Positions 36,416-48,139 of a stretch of 64,000 nucleotides of DNA are shown here, in pieces. The DNA is taken from NCBI GenBank assembly GCA_007570785.1, contig ML660213.1, positions 867,181 to 931,180 of the forward strand, given 5' to 3'. The notes beneath the pieces were generated by a model. The model searched no databases and had not been told where the DNA came from. It saw only the letters and a program-made list of their open reading frames with translations. Position numbers and translations under genes: made by a program. The stretch comes from Antilocapra americana. Lineage: Eukaryota; Chordata; Mammalia; Artiodactyla; Antilocapridae. The number at the start of each line of letters is the position of its first letter. The stretch's first letter is position 1.

Positions 36416-36741
36416 GGGCTTCCTGGTGACTCCCTGGTAAAACATCCACCTGCCAATGCAGGAGACATGGGTTCAACCCCTGATCCAGTTAAGAACCCAC
36501 ATGCCTTGGAGCAACTAAGCCTGTGCTCAATAACCAGTGCTCTAGAAGCTGTGAACCACCACTACTGAGGCCAAGTACTGCAGCTAATGAAGCCCGGGTT
36601 CTCCAGAGCCTGTGCTTGGCAGCAAGAGAAGCCTGCACACCCCAACTAGAGAGGAGCGACGTCTGCTGCAACTAGAGAAAAACCCGTACAGCAACGAAGA
36701 CCCAGCACGGCCAAAAATGAATAAATAATTTTTTTTTTTTT
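36416..36741 (+). mobile_element. CHR-type tRNA SINE, long form
   Basis: Starts with GGGCTTCCTGGTGACTCCCT (tRNA-like head, B box GGTTCAACCCC) and continues with the repeated GCAACTA/ACTACTGAG motifs typical of cetartiodactyl CHR SINEs, ending in CCAAAAATGAATAAATAA and a T/A-rich tail. Confidence 0.85.
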
Positions 36742-36905
36742 AAATAAAGAGACTTGTTCTTGGACAACCAGAAGGATGGGGTGAGAAGGGTGGTGTGAGG
36801 GAGGCCCAGGATGGGGGGACATGTGGCTGATTGATTCATGTTGATACACAGCAAAAACCATCACAATATTGTAATTATCCTCCAATTAAAATTAATAATT
36901 TTTAA
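36742..36905 (+). mobile_element. Ruminant L1 3' end
   Basis: End of an older L1 3' UTR: GGATGGGGGGACATGTGGCT, GATTCATGTTGATACACAGC, CACAATATTGTAATTATCCT, CCAATTAAAATTAATAA. Adjoins the CHR SINE tail directly. Confidence 0.82.
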
Positions 36906-37129
36906 CAAAATTTTTTAAAAAGTAAGAAACCAGAGTTCTATAGATTTGCTATTTTCATGATTCCTTGGGGAAAATACAGCAACCATGTAGGGCAGTCCAG
37001 TGAAGCCCCAGGGTCTCTGATGAGGCAGGGGGGGAAAGTGCACTTGGGGAGGGCACCTTTACTCTTGTTTCTAGGGGAAGCGATGGGCTAGGCTAGAGAA
37101 GCAGGTTTAGGAGTGGTTAGCTAGGTTTG
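36906..37129. other. No gene seen
   Basis: G-rich patches (around 37028-37060). May be the unrecognised 5' part of the LTR-like element that follows. Confidence 0.3.
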
Positions 37130-37870
37130 AAAGTGGGACCCTGTAAAGTTAGTTCATGTTCATCATTACTGTTAAAGCCTATGTTTGGGGGGCATCTAAA
37201 GGCTCCAGATATTTTGGGGTGAGCCAAGATTTATGTGGCTATGGCTGAGGCAGGAGACAGATGGGCCCCCAGGGCAAACAGTAGGAGTTGGTTCTCTGTG
37301 GACCTATACTCCAAGGTGAAAGCAGGACAATTGAGGCAGGACACTAGGCCCTGCCAGACCTTCTACACAAGAGCTAAAGGCTCCTTGGAGGTCAAAACAG
37401 GAAGGGGCACCACCCCATAGTAATGATGCTAACTACCCACAGGGCTCCTCTCTAGACTCTGTCTTGGCTAACAGCTGCATGTGCACAAATGAAAGGGCCC
37501 TGAGATATACCACTTATGAACTGAGAACCAGGCAAATCAAAATGACTGGGCAAAGGAAAACTGAAAGAAACACCCCATAAAAGTGATTTAAACTACCACA
37601 AGCGTGCCACTCTCTCTGAGCCTTCCCCATGTCTATCCACGCACACTGCTCTCTTTTTCCTCCTAACACTTTACTTGTTACATTATTTCCCATCATTGTG
37701 GGAATTCTTTTCCGCAAAGCCAAAGGGCCAGGACCTCGTCACTGACCACTGGTCTAGTGGCTAGGATTTGGTGCTCTCACCGCTGTGACCCCAACTCAAT
37801 CTCTGGGCCAGGAAATGAAACCTTGATTCAAAGTGCTACAGGTCAAAGCCACCCGAGGTTACAGCCATTG
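37130..37870 (+). mobile_element. LTR-like repeat carrying a tRNA-Glu-like block
   Basis: A GC-richer segment unlike its flanks. It recalls a recurrent bovine repeat that I associate with an endogenous retroviral LTR, but I cannot verify this. Visible: GAGGCAGGAGACAGATGGGC, a CAAGCGTGCCACTCTCTCTG block, a pyrimidine-rich TCTCTTTTTCCTCCTAAC stretch, then the tRNA-Glu-like portion and a final CAAAGCCACCCGAGG. No retroviral coding sequence is present. Alternative: a tRNA-headed retroposon fused to other DNA. Confidence 0.4.
37744..37813 (+). pseudogene. tRNA-Glu(CUC)-like sequence
   Basis: Resembles tRNA-Glu: D-arm TGGTCTAGTGGCTAGGATT, anticodon arm with loop CTCTCAC (37774-37780), anticodon CTC at 37776-37778, flanked by a mostly paired stem. 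The T-arm/B box is degraded (CCAACTCAATC), so it should not be an active gene. Confidence 0.65.
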
Positions 37871-38221
37871 GCCATCTGGGAGATGTTAAAGTATTAATTT
37901 ACAAAAATTAGAAACATAATCAATGAAATATGGGAAAGCTATTCAGTTATGCAAATATTATTTGTTCTTGATTTTCAAGCAACAAAATATATAAGAATTA
38001 CAATTCAATAAAATATATGAGGTACATTCAATGTACCCCCTACCCCACTCCCAGCCATTTCTCTATTTCATTCATGTTTTAATGACCACTAACCTCAGAA
38101 TATGCAATTTATTTTTTAATCCTTCCCCTTCTGATGTCAATGGGATGACTCCATTAGATTAAAATAAGAGAAAATTAATCTGTTAACCTCTCTTGAGTAA
38201 TGATTGCATTTAACAAGCAGG
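37871..38221. other. No gene seen
   Basis: AT-rich single-copy-like DNA. Confidence 0.4.
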
Positions 38222-38410
38222 CATAGGGCAGAAGTCCTTAAACTGGACCATACAATAGAGTCATCTATGAAGCCAGAAAAATTACTGCTAAGAGGGGGCC
38301 ACTTATAGAAACTCTAATTTCATTGTCACGGGTGTAGCCTAAATACTTGGATTTTTTTTTAAAACACTCCCCAGATAATTCTAACATGCAATCAAGCTTA
38401 TAAATCATTA
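38222..38410 (+). mobile_element. MER5-like DNA transposon remnant
   Basis: Resembles non-autonomous hAT-Charlie MER5: GTCCTTAAACTGGACCATAC, AGAGTCATCTATGAAGCCAG, a GAAACTCTAATTTCATTG region and CCCCAGATAATTCTAACATG, in MER5 order. Confidence 0.65.
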
Positions 38411-38958
38411 GCTTAGAGTCATGATTTCCATATTTTTTCTTGTATTTTTCACCAAATGATGTCCCACATTTTGAAAATATATAAATATCAGTCCCCCTGA
38501 AGTCTGTGTGATACCTCTTTTTGAGGATCAAAGGACAAAGGAAAGAACAATGGTTAATAGAACCAGTACACTACCAGTGATGGTATTTGGGGCACCGCAG
38601 AGAGCAATTTCTTCTCCTGGTGCCCTCCAGATCAGACAACAGAGGCTGCTCATGAGATTGATTCAGTTTATTTTTGTTTTGATAAAAAGATAAATGGTGC
38701 ACGAAGGTTCCTTGCTAGAGTGAGGCCTTGTGAGACAGTTTTGTATTGGAACCTGCTGCTGCTAGTTGGAAGGGCTATTGAAAATCGTGCCTGTCTCACT
38801 CAACTAGCATTTATACAGGGCTCCTTTACTCACTGCCCTGTCATGTGGGCAGAACTGTGATGTGCATTAAGAATGCCACCTGCCATATCTGTAAACAAAG
38901 GATGTCTTGGCCATCAGCCACTCACACCCCCATCTCCCCCCACTCTACACACACATAC
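38411..38958. other. No gene seen
   Basis: Single-copy-like; no recognised element. Confidence 0.4.
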
Positions 38959-39314
38959 TGTGCACTCTGGTGGGATCCAAAATGGAGAAAAGCAGTACCC
39001 TGACCCTAGATAGCTGAAATGCACACCAAAGGAATGATTTCATGAGCCCAGACTCTAGCATCTTCCCATACATAGAAAAATGCCACATTCTTTAACTTAA
39101 AATATCTGGTTTTCTCTAACAGTAATATTTTGATGTTCCTACTACCTGGTCTTTGTTGCAAAAACTCCTATATATCCTGACTCCTCCCTTCCTTTCTCAG
39201 AAGAGTCCCTCAGAGCAATCTGATAGGCAGTACCCTGGGCTCAAGTCCTCAGTTTCATCCCCCATATAAAACACAAATCTCAAGTTTTAGGTAATGTGTT
39301 TTTTTCAGTCAACA
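38959..39314 (+). mobile_element. Probable solo LTR of an endogenous retrovirus
   Basis: About 356 bases running TG...CA. It begins TGTGCACTCTGGTGGGATCC and ends in a T-rich GTTTTTTTCAGTCAACA. Inside are a TATATA-type box (near 39170), a CTCCTCCCTTCCTTTCTCAG run, the CCCTCAGAGCAATCTGATAG block and a decayed AATAAA-like signal (39264-39272). This matches the layout of ruminant gammaretrovirus-like LTRs. No clear flanking duplication and no adjoining internal region. Confidence 0.55.
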
Positions 39315-42300
39315 CCTGTGTGTCTTAGAAGGTTAAAAAAATAAATATGTCTTCACTTTAAGACTTTACAACCAATGGTTAAAAATGGTACATGGTAATT
39401 AAACCACTAAGCAAGAACAAGTGGAGACAAATAAATGGGTCAAAATGAATAAGTCAGGAAATAGGTATTTTAAATCCAAGTATTCAGAGGTTGGTCAATA
39501 AAATCCATAGATATTCAACTGAGATAAAAGGAAGCAAAATAAACAAAATTGTATCCTTTAAACGTTAGCAGCAAACTATGGCCAGTGTATAAACTTGGCT
39601 ATCTGCCTGTTTCATATGGTGTGAAATAAGAATGACATTTACATCTTTAAGTGACTGAAAAGAAAAAACTAAATAAAAAGAAGATAATTTCTAGACACAA
39701 GAAATGACCTAGGATTCAAACATGTGTCCACGAATAAACCGTACTCAGAACACAGACGTGCTTGCCCATTCACACTTAACAACTACTTTCAAGTGACCAC
39801 AGTAAAACTAAGTTTTTGTAATGGAGACTGCATGGCTGGAAACCCCAAATGGTTACTCCCCTTTCCAGAAAAAGGCTGCCCACGTCTGTTTCACAACTGA
39901 AAAAAGAAAAAGCTTGCCTAGGTAGAGGTAAGGATGCAGTCTGTGAAGCCAGCAACAGTGAGACAGAGATATGGTGTCTGGGAAAGGAGGAACCTGGTTG
40001 GAATGACGCTGGTTTGGTTCAAGGCACGTGGCAGCTAAGGTCAGATACAGGTAGTAACAAACATGCTTCAAGTGTTTACTTTGCTTTACGGGATTTGCTA
40101 AGTTCTCAAAGTATTAAAAAAAAAAAAAGTTTTGTGTTACTCACACCTTTAAAGGGAGATATAAGTGCACTCAATCAATTGAATATCTATTCGTTGGATT
40201 CATATACACTGAGCACCTGTTTAAAAACTGGAAGCTAGAATCTACTGACATCTGACTCCTGCCCCAGCACACACACTTCTTACCTTTATTTTCCAGCTCA
40301 AGCCCACTTACTCTGATGTTCATCTCCTTTCCACTTGGACAACTTACACTAGCTTCCTTGGTCTGGTGTGCATATCAGTTCTTAAGATGTGTTCCTGACA
40401 GCCATTCTCAGTTCATGAGCAACTATGAAAAGGAGTATATGAAGGCACTCTATAATCCTTTTAGTATTAGAATATTTTATAACTTCCTTTCTTGATTAAT
40501 GTAAAATACTAGAATCTGAACACTCCCTCACACTTTGTCATATGAGATTTATGTAAATGTTAGGCCCATGTCATTCTGATGCATTCTGGAAAATAATTTA
40601 AGTGGTTTCTGTGATGTTAAAATTTCAAAGGCATACAGATCAATCAGGGAAGCTTTTAAACAGCAAATTGATGGATAGCGAAAAATCAGAAGAGCTCACA
40701 CAATGGAGATAAGAATACTGAAACATAGTAAAAGCATTTCCAATCCCTTTTTCTTGATAAAAGTTCTCTTTGCCTACTACAGAAGGGGAAGGGCTGAATT
40801 AAGAGGAAAGAGGAAGCAATGTTATAATATAGAAAAGGACCAAGGCTACCTAGACTTCTGGAAATCCTTACATCGTTAAAGTGACATATTTCCATTTGGA
40901 GACATTTCCATTTTACTCTCTTGCTAACAGCTGACATTTCATGGAACAGATACCCTCCTAGGAATCCACAAGTAAAACTGACTTTTATCTTCATCAAATC
41001 AAACCCCAAGGTGGCCATATCAATGGGAATATGGGAGAAGGAGGTGGTAATAGAAAATGATGAAGTCAGAGACATGGTTCAGAATCAAAAGTCATCACCT
41101 TTGTTTATCACAATATAGAACAGAACAGCTGAGAAATGTCTCACACAGGAAAAGAAACCTGAGTAGCTCTGCTTATTACAGCTAATCCTTGAGAAAGTTA
41201 CTTAACTAACACTCAGACCTTTCACTATACATCATGACAAAATGAATTCACAGAACTCTTGTGAGAAACAAGACAGGTACATAGATAGAATGAGAGGTCT
41301 GGATGTAGCAGGAGAAGGAATCAAGAGTTGTGAGATCTGGATAGACCTCATGAAAGAGTTCAAATAGTCAAAGATGACTGGGCATTTGAACCCAGGATGA
41401 AGAGAAAATGGTGGCACAATTAAGGTGGCTTTTTGAGCCTTTTTAAAGAGATTAACTCAACCCATTAAGCACTGCTTTGCTGCTATGGTTTCATACCAGG
41501 CCACAGGATATGAGGTTGTTTTTCAGTGAATCCGAGTTTAAGTCATTTTCTGCCCTTACAGCATTTGATAACCTCACTTCATCTAATACACGACAGCTCC
41601 TTAGAAACCTGCTGTTGTTTTGTTCACTCTGAAATCGGTACAGTCAACTTGGGCTGCACATCTCTTCCGTGATGGAAAACAGGCTGCATCCTCAGACTTT
41701 GTTGATGTGCTCTTTGTCTTTGATCTCTGGACGCTTTGGAAGGGCTCAGAGGTGGCGTTTAGGTGCCACTGACATCAGAAACTGAGGTGTGATCTCCGTG
41801 GCAGGTCTACTGTCATTGCCCAGGGAGCTTCTGTGCTTTACAGGACTTTTAATTTGGTTTAAAGCTACATTTCACAGTGACACAATACTCACTCAATCTG
41901 CTAAAGGACATATCGGACACACTTTGATATATTTCCTGTTCCTTTTCCGACTATGGTTAATAAGGAATGACTCTAATTGAGCATAGCTCTTTGATCTCTT
42001 GAAGCATATTGCTTTGAAAGAGTTTATTACAGCTGTTAAAAAGAAGCTATAAAGATATAGCTCCTAATAAAACATCTTATTTGGTTAAACATTAGGGCAG
42101 GAGTTGTTCAACAGCTGGTAATACTTGTTTTCCACATAAAGTTATTACTGGATCTCAGATTTCACAGGACAGAGCCAAATTACTCTAAGAGAAATTATGG
42201 GTAGGGAACATTTGACACCAGCATTGTGACTGGGCAAGGCAAGGAATGAGATGCCCTGGCTGCAAATGCCAATAATGAATGTGTACATGATGCCTCAAAA

Positions 42301-42527
42301 CACAGCCAATACCGATTATTCAAATCATTGAAAATGGGGTAGAACTGATAAAATAGCAAGGTGTTGCAACGGGCACATAAAACATATGTTCAAGATGTTC
42401 AAAATGGAAGCAAGCAGACAGGAGGTAATTTTGAGGGACCAGGGCTGGTGGTTAGGCATTTCCTATGGGAAAGGACTTTAAGGAAAGGACTGGAGCCCTC
42501 AGGAAAGGGATGGGAAAAGTTCACTGA
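39315..42527. other. No gene seen
   Basis: 3.2 kb, mostly single-copy-like. A fragment of an old repeat may lie at about 39567-39640 (GCAAACTATGGCCAGTGTAT) and a faint MIR core at 41155-41235 (CCTTGAGAAAGTTACTTAAC). Open frames of 129 aa at 39849-40238 (plus) and 40686-41075 (minus) lack domains, codon signal or neighbours and are not called. Confidence 0.35.
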
Positions 42528-42604
42528 ATGGGGCAAAAAGTTCATTTCAGTCGTTTACAAGATGGCATGGAAAAACCCAAATGAACTTCCTGGCCAACCC
42601 AATA
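42528..42604. mobile_element. Mariner-type MITE
   Basis: A ~77-base palindrome-like element: left GGGGCAAAAAGTTCATTT and right AAATGAACTTCCTGGCCAAC are imperfect inverted repeats resembling the bovine mariner end TTGGCCAAAAAGTTCGTT. Confidence 0.65.
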
Positions 42605-43189
42605 TGTAAGGAACTGTGATACTAGAGGGCTTAAATAGAAATTCAAGAAAGGGAATTTGGAAAAGATCTGAAGCATATATGGATGAGCAACATGGACAAG
42701 AAAGTACTCAGTATAAGAACTTGGGGGAAGGAACAATGTGAAAGAAACAGGGCACATGGGGATGGCTGTATTATATATTATTTACTCTCATGATTGAAGC
42801 TTCATCTTCACAAGGATAGAAAGAAAATGACAAGAATGCTGTCATCCCCTACCTTTTCAACATGGTAGACATCGCTAGTCATGTGATCTTCCCTATGAAT
42901 CCTGGATCCAGCCTCATAATTCTTCTCCATACATTCCTCTGGAAAGCCACCAAGAACTTTGTTTTACAAAGTGATATCTTTTTTCCTATTCATAATGTAT
43001 ATATACATGCATACATCTAGAGATGGATGAATGGTATATTCTTCAGTGTCACAAAAATTTAATAATCAAACTTGAGCCTTTTGAAAGAACATTGACTGTT
43101 GTTCTTAAATTTCTTTTCTAAGTTTATCATTTTCTACATAATCAGACAATAGAATAACTAGACACCCTTGACTCATTTTTCTCTTTATC
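42605..43189. other. No gene seen
   Basis: Single-copy-like DNA. Confidence 0.4.
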
Positions 43190-43490
43190 CTACAATTTTA
43201 TTACTAACCAAGTTCTACTGATTCTCCTTTAGAAGGTTCTTACTGCCTGCATCTGGGTTATTTTAAGAGATTCTGCTCTTGTACTTCTCCTACCTGGTTC
43301 TACCCCAGCCTCCTAATTTCTGTTAGAGCCAATGTTACTTAAAAGTCTGTTTTAAACAAATCCCTCCTTTCTCTAAAGTGTTCATTGACTCTTGTTCTCA
43401 AACAGGTAAAATATAAACTCATCACCATAAAAATTTCACAGCATAATCCCCAACCTACCTTTCTGCCTAACCAAAATCTCTAGCATTCAC
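43190..43490 (+). mobile_element. L2 LINE remnant
   Basis: Same family of blocks as 9140-9565: CCCCAGCCTCCTAATTTCTG, AACAAATCCCTCCTTTCTC, CAGGTAAAATATAAACTCAT and CACAGCATAATCCCCAACCT. Confidence 0.5.
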
Positions 43491-43611
43491 ATGTAAAGCA
43501 GTAGTTGATGACTGTAGTTTATCAGCTATTGAGAAAACAAGCCATTTCTGAATGAGACTATACAACTGACATTGGTGTGACCATCCAATCAACTCTACTC
43601 TGTGAATGGCC

Positions 43612-43829
43612 TTGGGTGTGTGTGTGCCCAGTCGTTCAGTCACGTCTCACTCTTTATGACCTCATGGACTGTAGCCCCACAAACTTATCTGTCCATGGGA
43701 TTTGCCCAGTAAGAATATTGGAGTGGATTCCTGTTTCCTCCTCCAGGGAATTTTCCTGACCTAGGGATGGAACCCGCGTCTCCTGCATTGCATGTAGATT
43801 CTTTACCTCTGAGCCACCAGGGAAACCCC
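43612..43829 (-). mobile_element. Bov-tA type SINE
   Basis: Antisense SINE from a GTGTGTGTGCCCAGTCGTTC start to the tRNA-like head TTTACCTCTGAGCCACCAGG. Confidence 0.92.
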
Positions 43830-44454
43830 TGTGAATAACTTGGAGTAACTCTCCACTGTCTCTCTGCATCACCAAGGCTTATGAAAGCACCAGGCACAGA
43901 TCATATAATCAATAGAAATAAATACATAAACATAAATAAATACATGGGTATATGAGTGGCATCTATCACTAGGTACCTGAATCTTTGAACATCAAATAAG
44001 AGTAACTGGACCCTATGTTTCTAAATGTAGAACAGAAACGTATTAAGTCTTCTATTCTTCACATCTGTGATAATTCTAGAAACTTGGAATAGAGCAATCC
44101 TGAAAACAGAGAATCTCAAGGGGAAGAGGATGACAGATGGTCCATTCTCACTATTTTTACCTTACTCAGAAGCAAGCATATTTCTCTCTCTCCTCTCCCT
44201 GCTACCCCAGTTTTACCTGCATCAATCAACTGAACTTCAAAGCAGGGTTATTTCTCAACTTTGCTTTGGATATTGTGTCAGTTTGTTTCAGTCAGATTAT
44301 TTAAACCAAAATTAGCACTTAGGCTGTTTATTCTATCATTCTTTATTTTATGACTACTGATTAAGAAGCAGAAATGGTGATAGGGGCTGAACATAATAGC
44401 CTTATGTTATGGCTGAACTTCCCTTACCCTTCAGAATCAATTCAATGGAGGGTC
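43830..44454. other. No gene seen
   Basis: AT-rich; small AAATA-type repeats near 43915-43945. No supportable frame. Confidence 0.4.
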
Positions 44455-44620
44455 AGATGATAGGTTTCAGAGCCAGAGAACCCTACTGTCAAAGGCTTGC
44501 TCTACTGTTTGATATTCTGGAGTGATGGGAAAGCCACTTAATCTCTACAAATCTCTATTTGCTTTTCCTAAAAGCTAAATAAGTCTCTTTTCCTGAGAGT
44601 TATTTAGCTTAAATAACAAT
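44455..44620 (+). mobile_element. MIR SINE remnant
   Basis: Plus-strand MIR-like: TTTCAGAGCCAGAGAACCC, then GGAAAGCCACTTAATCTCTA and CTATTTGCTTTTCCTAAAAG in MIR order. Confidence 0.55.
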
Positions 44621-45071
44621 AACAATTTTATTATCCTGAAACTTTATTTTCAGATATGTTTTAATAAAGATACTATCTCTTCTTTTATAGCATTCATAAT
44701 TCTCCCAAAGAGCAGAACACGGAGTAGAGAGCATTCAGTTTTCTATTTAGGTAAGAAAAAATATATACATATGTATATTCAAAATTAAAATTGACATACC
44801 TATTAATAAATTTATAAATTTAACACTAGAGCTTGCCAGACTTTTTAAAATGCTTATAAAGTAACTTAGCAATATTTTCTGATATTTACTTTCTTGTCAA
44901 TCCAAAGAAATGTTTGACATATGTACATCCCTATATATGTGTATATTTAAAAAAATATGAATGTAACACTCCTGTTTCTTATTTAGCAAGATAACTATCA
45001 TGTTTGGAAACATCCCCAAATCAATCCAGGCAAGAGGACAGTTGTCATAACTAAAATTATATTACTCTACT
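44621..45071. other. No gene seen
   Basis: AT-rich with ATATATAC-type runs near 44760 and 44930. Confidence 0.4.
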
Positions 45072-45270
45072 TTTGTTTAGCTCTCAGTGGTGTCTGACTC
45101 TTTGTGACCTCTGTAGCCTGCCAGGTTCCTCTGTCCCTGAGATTTCCCAGGCAAGAATACTGGAATGGGTTGCCATTCCCATCTCCAGGAGATCTTCGAG
45201 ACCCAGGGATCAAACTCAGGTCTCCTGCTTGACAGGTGGATTCTTTACCACTGAGCCACTCACGAAGCCC
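45072..45270 (-). mobile_element. Bov-tA type SINE
   Basis: Antisense SINE: TCAGTGGTGTCTGACTCTTT through TTCTTTACCACTGAGCCACT. Confidence 0.92.
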
Positions 45271-45516
45271 AAAATTATGCTTCTACCCATGTCTTAATTA
45301 TTGCATTCAAAACAAAAACAACAAACTTTACTTTGCAAATGAAGTAAAGTTACCTGCTGCCTGATGGCCTGATCCAACCACCTAACCCATAATGTCTTTT
45401 TTTTTTTTTTGTATGATCATATACATTTATATATTGTTCAAAATGATGAAATAATCTATTCTTACTGGACACACTTCAACCTTCTTTCTGACATCGCTGT
45501 AGCACTAAAATTTCAC

Positions 45517-45786
45517 TTGCTGCTGCTGCTGCTAAGTCGCTTCGGTCGTGTCCGACTCTGTGCGACCCCATAGACAGCAGCCCACCAGGCTCCCCCGTCC
45601 CTGGGATTCTCCAAGCAAGAACACTGGAGTGGGTTGCCATTTCCTTCTCCAGTGCATGAAAGTGAAAAGTGAAGTCGCTCAGTCGGGTCTGACTCTTCGT
45701 GACCCCATGGACTGCAGCCCACCAGGCTCCTCCATCCATGGGCTTTTCCAAGCAAGAGAACTGGAGTGGATTGCCATTGCCTTCCC
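45517..45786 (-). mobile_element. Bov-A2 dimeric SINE
   Basis: Antisense Bov-A2. A (GCT)n start, then two head-to-tail Bov-A units (first CCGACTCTGTGCGACCCCAT, second TGACTCTTCGTGACCCCATG) joined by GTGCATGAAAGTGAAAAGTG. No tRNA head. Confidence 0.93.
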
Positions 45787-45837
45787 ACTTGGGAGATAGA
45801 CTATTACCTAGAAACCATCCCTTCTAAATTTTTGCTT

Positions 45838-45910
45838 TTCTGTTGTCTTCTGTTTACACTTCAGCAAATATTTATTGAGGTTACTATGCTTAATGCATTC
45901 CACTGTCCTG
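45838..45910 (-). mobile_element. L2 3' end remnant, short
   Basis: CAGCAAATATTTATTGAGGT on the plus strand matches the antisense L2 tail. Short and diverged. Confidence 0.4.
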
Positions 45911-47393
45911 TGACCAAAGTATGTTGTAGAAGAAGGAACAGTTCATGAAAATGATGTTTGAACATACCACATCATGTTAATGTCTTCTAAAAAATCTTGT
46001 TACTAAAAATGTAATTCCATGGACCCTTCAATCAGCATTACCATTGGAATTCATCGATCTAAATGGACCTATGATCCAGAAATTCTATAACCCTACACTG
46101 TACCTACTGTCTACTATTATATACAGTAGTAGCACCTACTGTCCCAACAGACAGTGCATCTCCACAAAGTTTTAGTCACTGTTTACACAGATAAATTATA
46201 ATCACTGTGTAACAGTGAAGGTGTTATGCCCTAGACAGATTTTCTCCAGATGTACTGCATGAAATTGACATTTTCAAGTTTCTTCAGCAGGATATAAAGA
46301 TTTTATATAAATGGAAATTTTCTATTTCATAAGTGACATTCTAAAATGCTATAACTGGCTTATACAGATACCAGATAAAAACTTATTCTTTCTTACTCAA
46401 GGCATATGCAAGGAATTACATTGTAATAAAACTTCTAATTTTGGTGGGTTTGTCTATTCATTAAAAAGAATCCTTTCTTGATTAAATATGAAAATACCTA
46501 AATTTACAAATATTCTTCTATCTCTTTCTTTCCTGTCCCCTTTTTCCAGCCATCAGAACAGTGTAAAAAACTAAATTAACTGGATGAGGCTCAAGTCAGA
46601 AACTTGAGCAAAGAGCATAAGAAAAATATCAGAGAAGAAAAGTTCTGGTAATGATTTGCTAGCAATGTATCTGCTTTCTTTTAGAGCATTTAGCAACTGT
46701 TCCTAGTTATTTTTCAAATAGTATTAACAGGAAATAATTCATAGAATGAATGGGATTAGCCTCCTCTCCAATTATATGGTGGAACTAACACACCACTGTT
46801 TCTCTTCCAGTGAACCCCCTTCTCTTGGAAGGCTCTGATACACAAGGCCTGTTGCTGCCAGTGGTCCCTCCCCTCGGATCACAGCATAGCTGATTTATCA
46901 GGAGTAGATGCCTGGTCCAAGCCAGGATAAGCATGTTCTTTTTCTTCGATATGTGAATCTTGAAAGAGAGAGAAAAAAGACTGAGAAAACAAAACAGAAT
47001 CTCAGACACATTAAAGGCCCCATAATAGAAGTTGGGTCCATGCATCCCCGTTCCAAAGACATGCAGGGCTGCCCTAGCACGCTGTACATGTAGCATGACC
47101 ACTCAGGTCTCCCCTACATTTGATGCCCTAACTCCCAGAAGCCATTCAACATTGATTTTTACTCAAATTGTTTAACATAGTAAGAATAAATTCCCACTGC
47201 CAGCTACCAAAGAAGAATATTTAGCCTTTAAACATCAGGGACAAAAAATATTTCTTTTTAAACCACTATTTGTTTTTCATTCGGGAGTTAATACTGCTAA
47301 AAAATGTCTACAGGAAGAGATAAACCACACATGCCTGGGTACCATTTTGTAGAATCTGGCGTCATATGAATGCCTGTTTTAATAACACTCTAG
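45911..47393. other. No gene seen
   Basis: About 1.5 kb single-copy-like. Open frames on both strands around 46785-47102 overlap each other and have no domain. Confidence 0.4.
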
Positions 47394-47405
47394 AGTCTAT
47401 ATATC

Positions 47406-47675
47406 AGAGAAGGCAGTGGCACCCCACTCCAGTACTCTTGCCTGGAGAATGCCATGGACAGAGGAGCCTGGTGGGCTGCAGTCCATGGGGTCTCTAAGAG
47501 TCAGACATGACTGAGCAACTTCACTTTCACTTTTCACTTTCATGCACTGGAGAAGGAAATGGCAACCCACTCCAGTGTTCTTGCCTGGAGAATCCCAGGG
47601 ATGGGGAGCCTGGTGGGCTGTCATCTATGGGGTCGCACAGAATTGGACATGACTGAAGTGACTTAGCAGCAGCAG
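47406..47675 (+). mobile_element. Bov-A2 dimeric SINE with duplicated target
   Basis: Plus-strand Bov-A2 with two Bov-A units joined by the TTTCACTTTTCACTTTCATG linker and a GCAGCAGCAG end. Flanked by AGTCTATATAT (47394-47404) and AGTCTACATAT (47674-47684), one mismatch, overlapping the element ends by a base or two. Confidence 0.93.
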
Positions 47676-47797
47676 TCTACATATAAATACAAAGTTTTCA
47701 ATCATTTAAACCCAGAATATATTTCCCTGTGAACCTACTGAGTTTTCCTTCTTGTCACTGTAATTAACGTTTTTTTTTGACAATTTCAAATCAAGAA

Positions 47798-48003
47798 AAG
47801 TGTTAGTTGCTCAGTCATGTCTGACTCTTTGCAACCCCCTGGACTCAGCACCCAGGGCTCCTCTGTCCATGGGATTCTCCAAGCAAGAATACTGGAGTGG
47901 GTTGCCATTCCCTTCTCCAGGGGATTTTCCCGACCCAGAGATTGAACTTGTATCTCCTGAACTTCAGGCAGATACTTTACCATCTGAGCCAGAGGGAAGC
48001 CTG
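47798..48003 (-). mobile_element. Bov-tA type SINE
   Basis: Antisense SINE: AGTGTTAGTTGCTCAGTCAT through TTTACCATCTGAGCCAGAGG. Confidence 0.92.
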
Positions 48004-48104
48004 GGACCTATATTATGATTATTTTACACAAATTTCCTGATTTTCATGGAGCATGGCTGAACTGGAATCATCTTTTAGCATGACTTCTGGATATAAGACA
48101 ACGC

Positions 48105-48139
48105 AGGAAAATCTGAACGAACTTTTTGGCCAACCAATA
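48105..48139 (-). mobile_element. Mariner-type end fragment
   Basis: AATCTGAACGAACTTTTTGG and CCAACCAATA match the bovine mariner inverted end. Only one end is seen. Confidence 0.55.

Noticed and set aside
37744..37813. Functional tRNA-Glu gene
   Set aside because: The B box and acceptor-side pairing are degraded, and it lies within a larger repeat-like segment.
39849..40238. 129-codon frame as a gene
   Set aside because: No domain, no flanking gene structure, and it ends after an A-run. Random expectation in 64 kb allows several of this length.
45517..45786. GCT triplet run as a repeat-expansion locus
   Set aside because: It is the normal tail of a Bov-A2 SINE.
46785..47102. Overlapping frames on both strands
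   Set aside because: Mutually overlapping, no domains, no conserved context visible.
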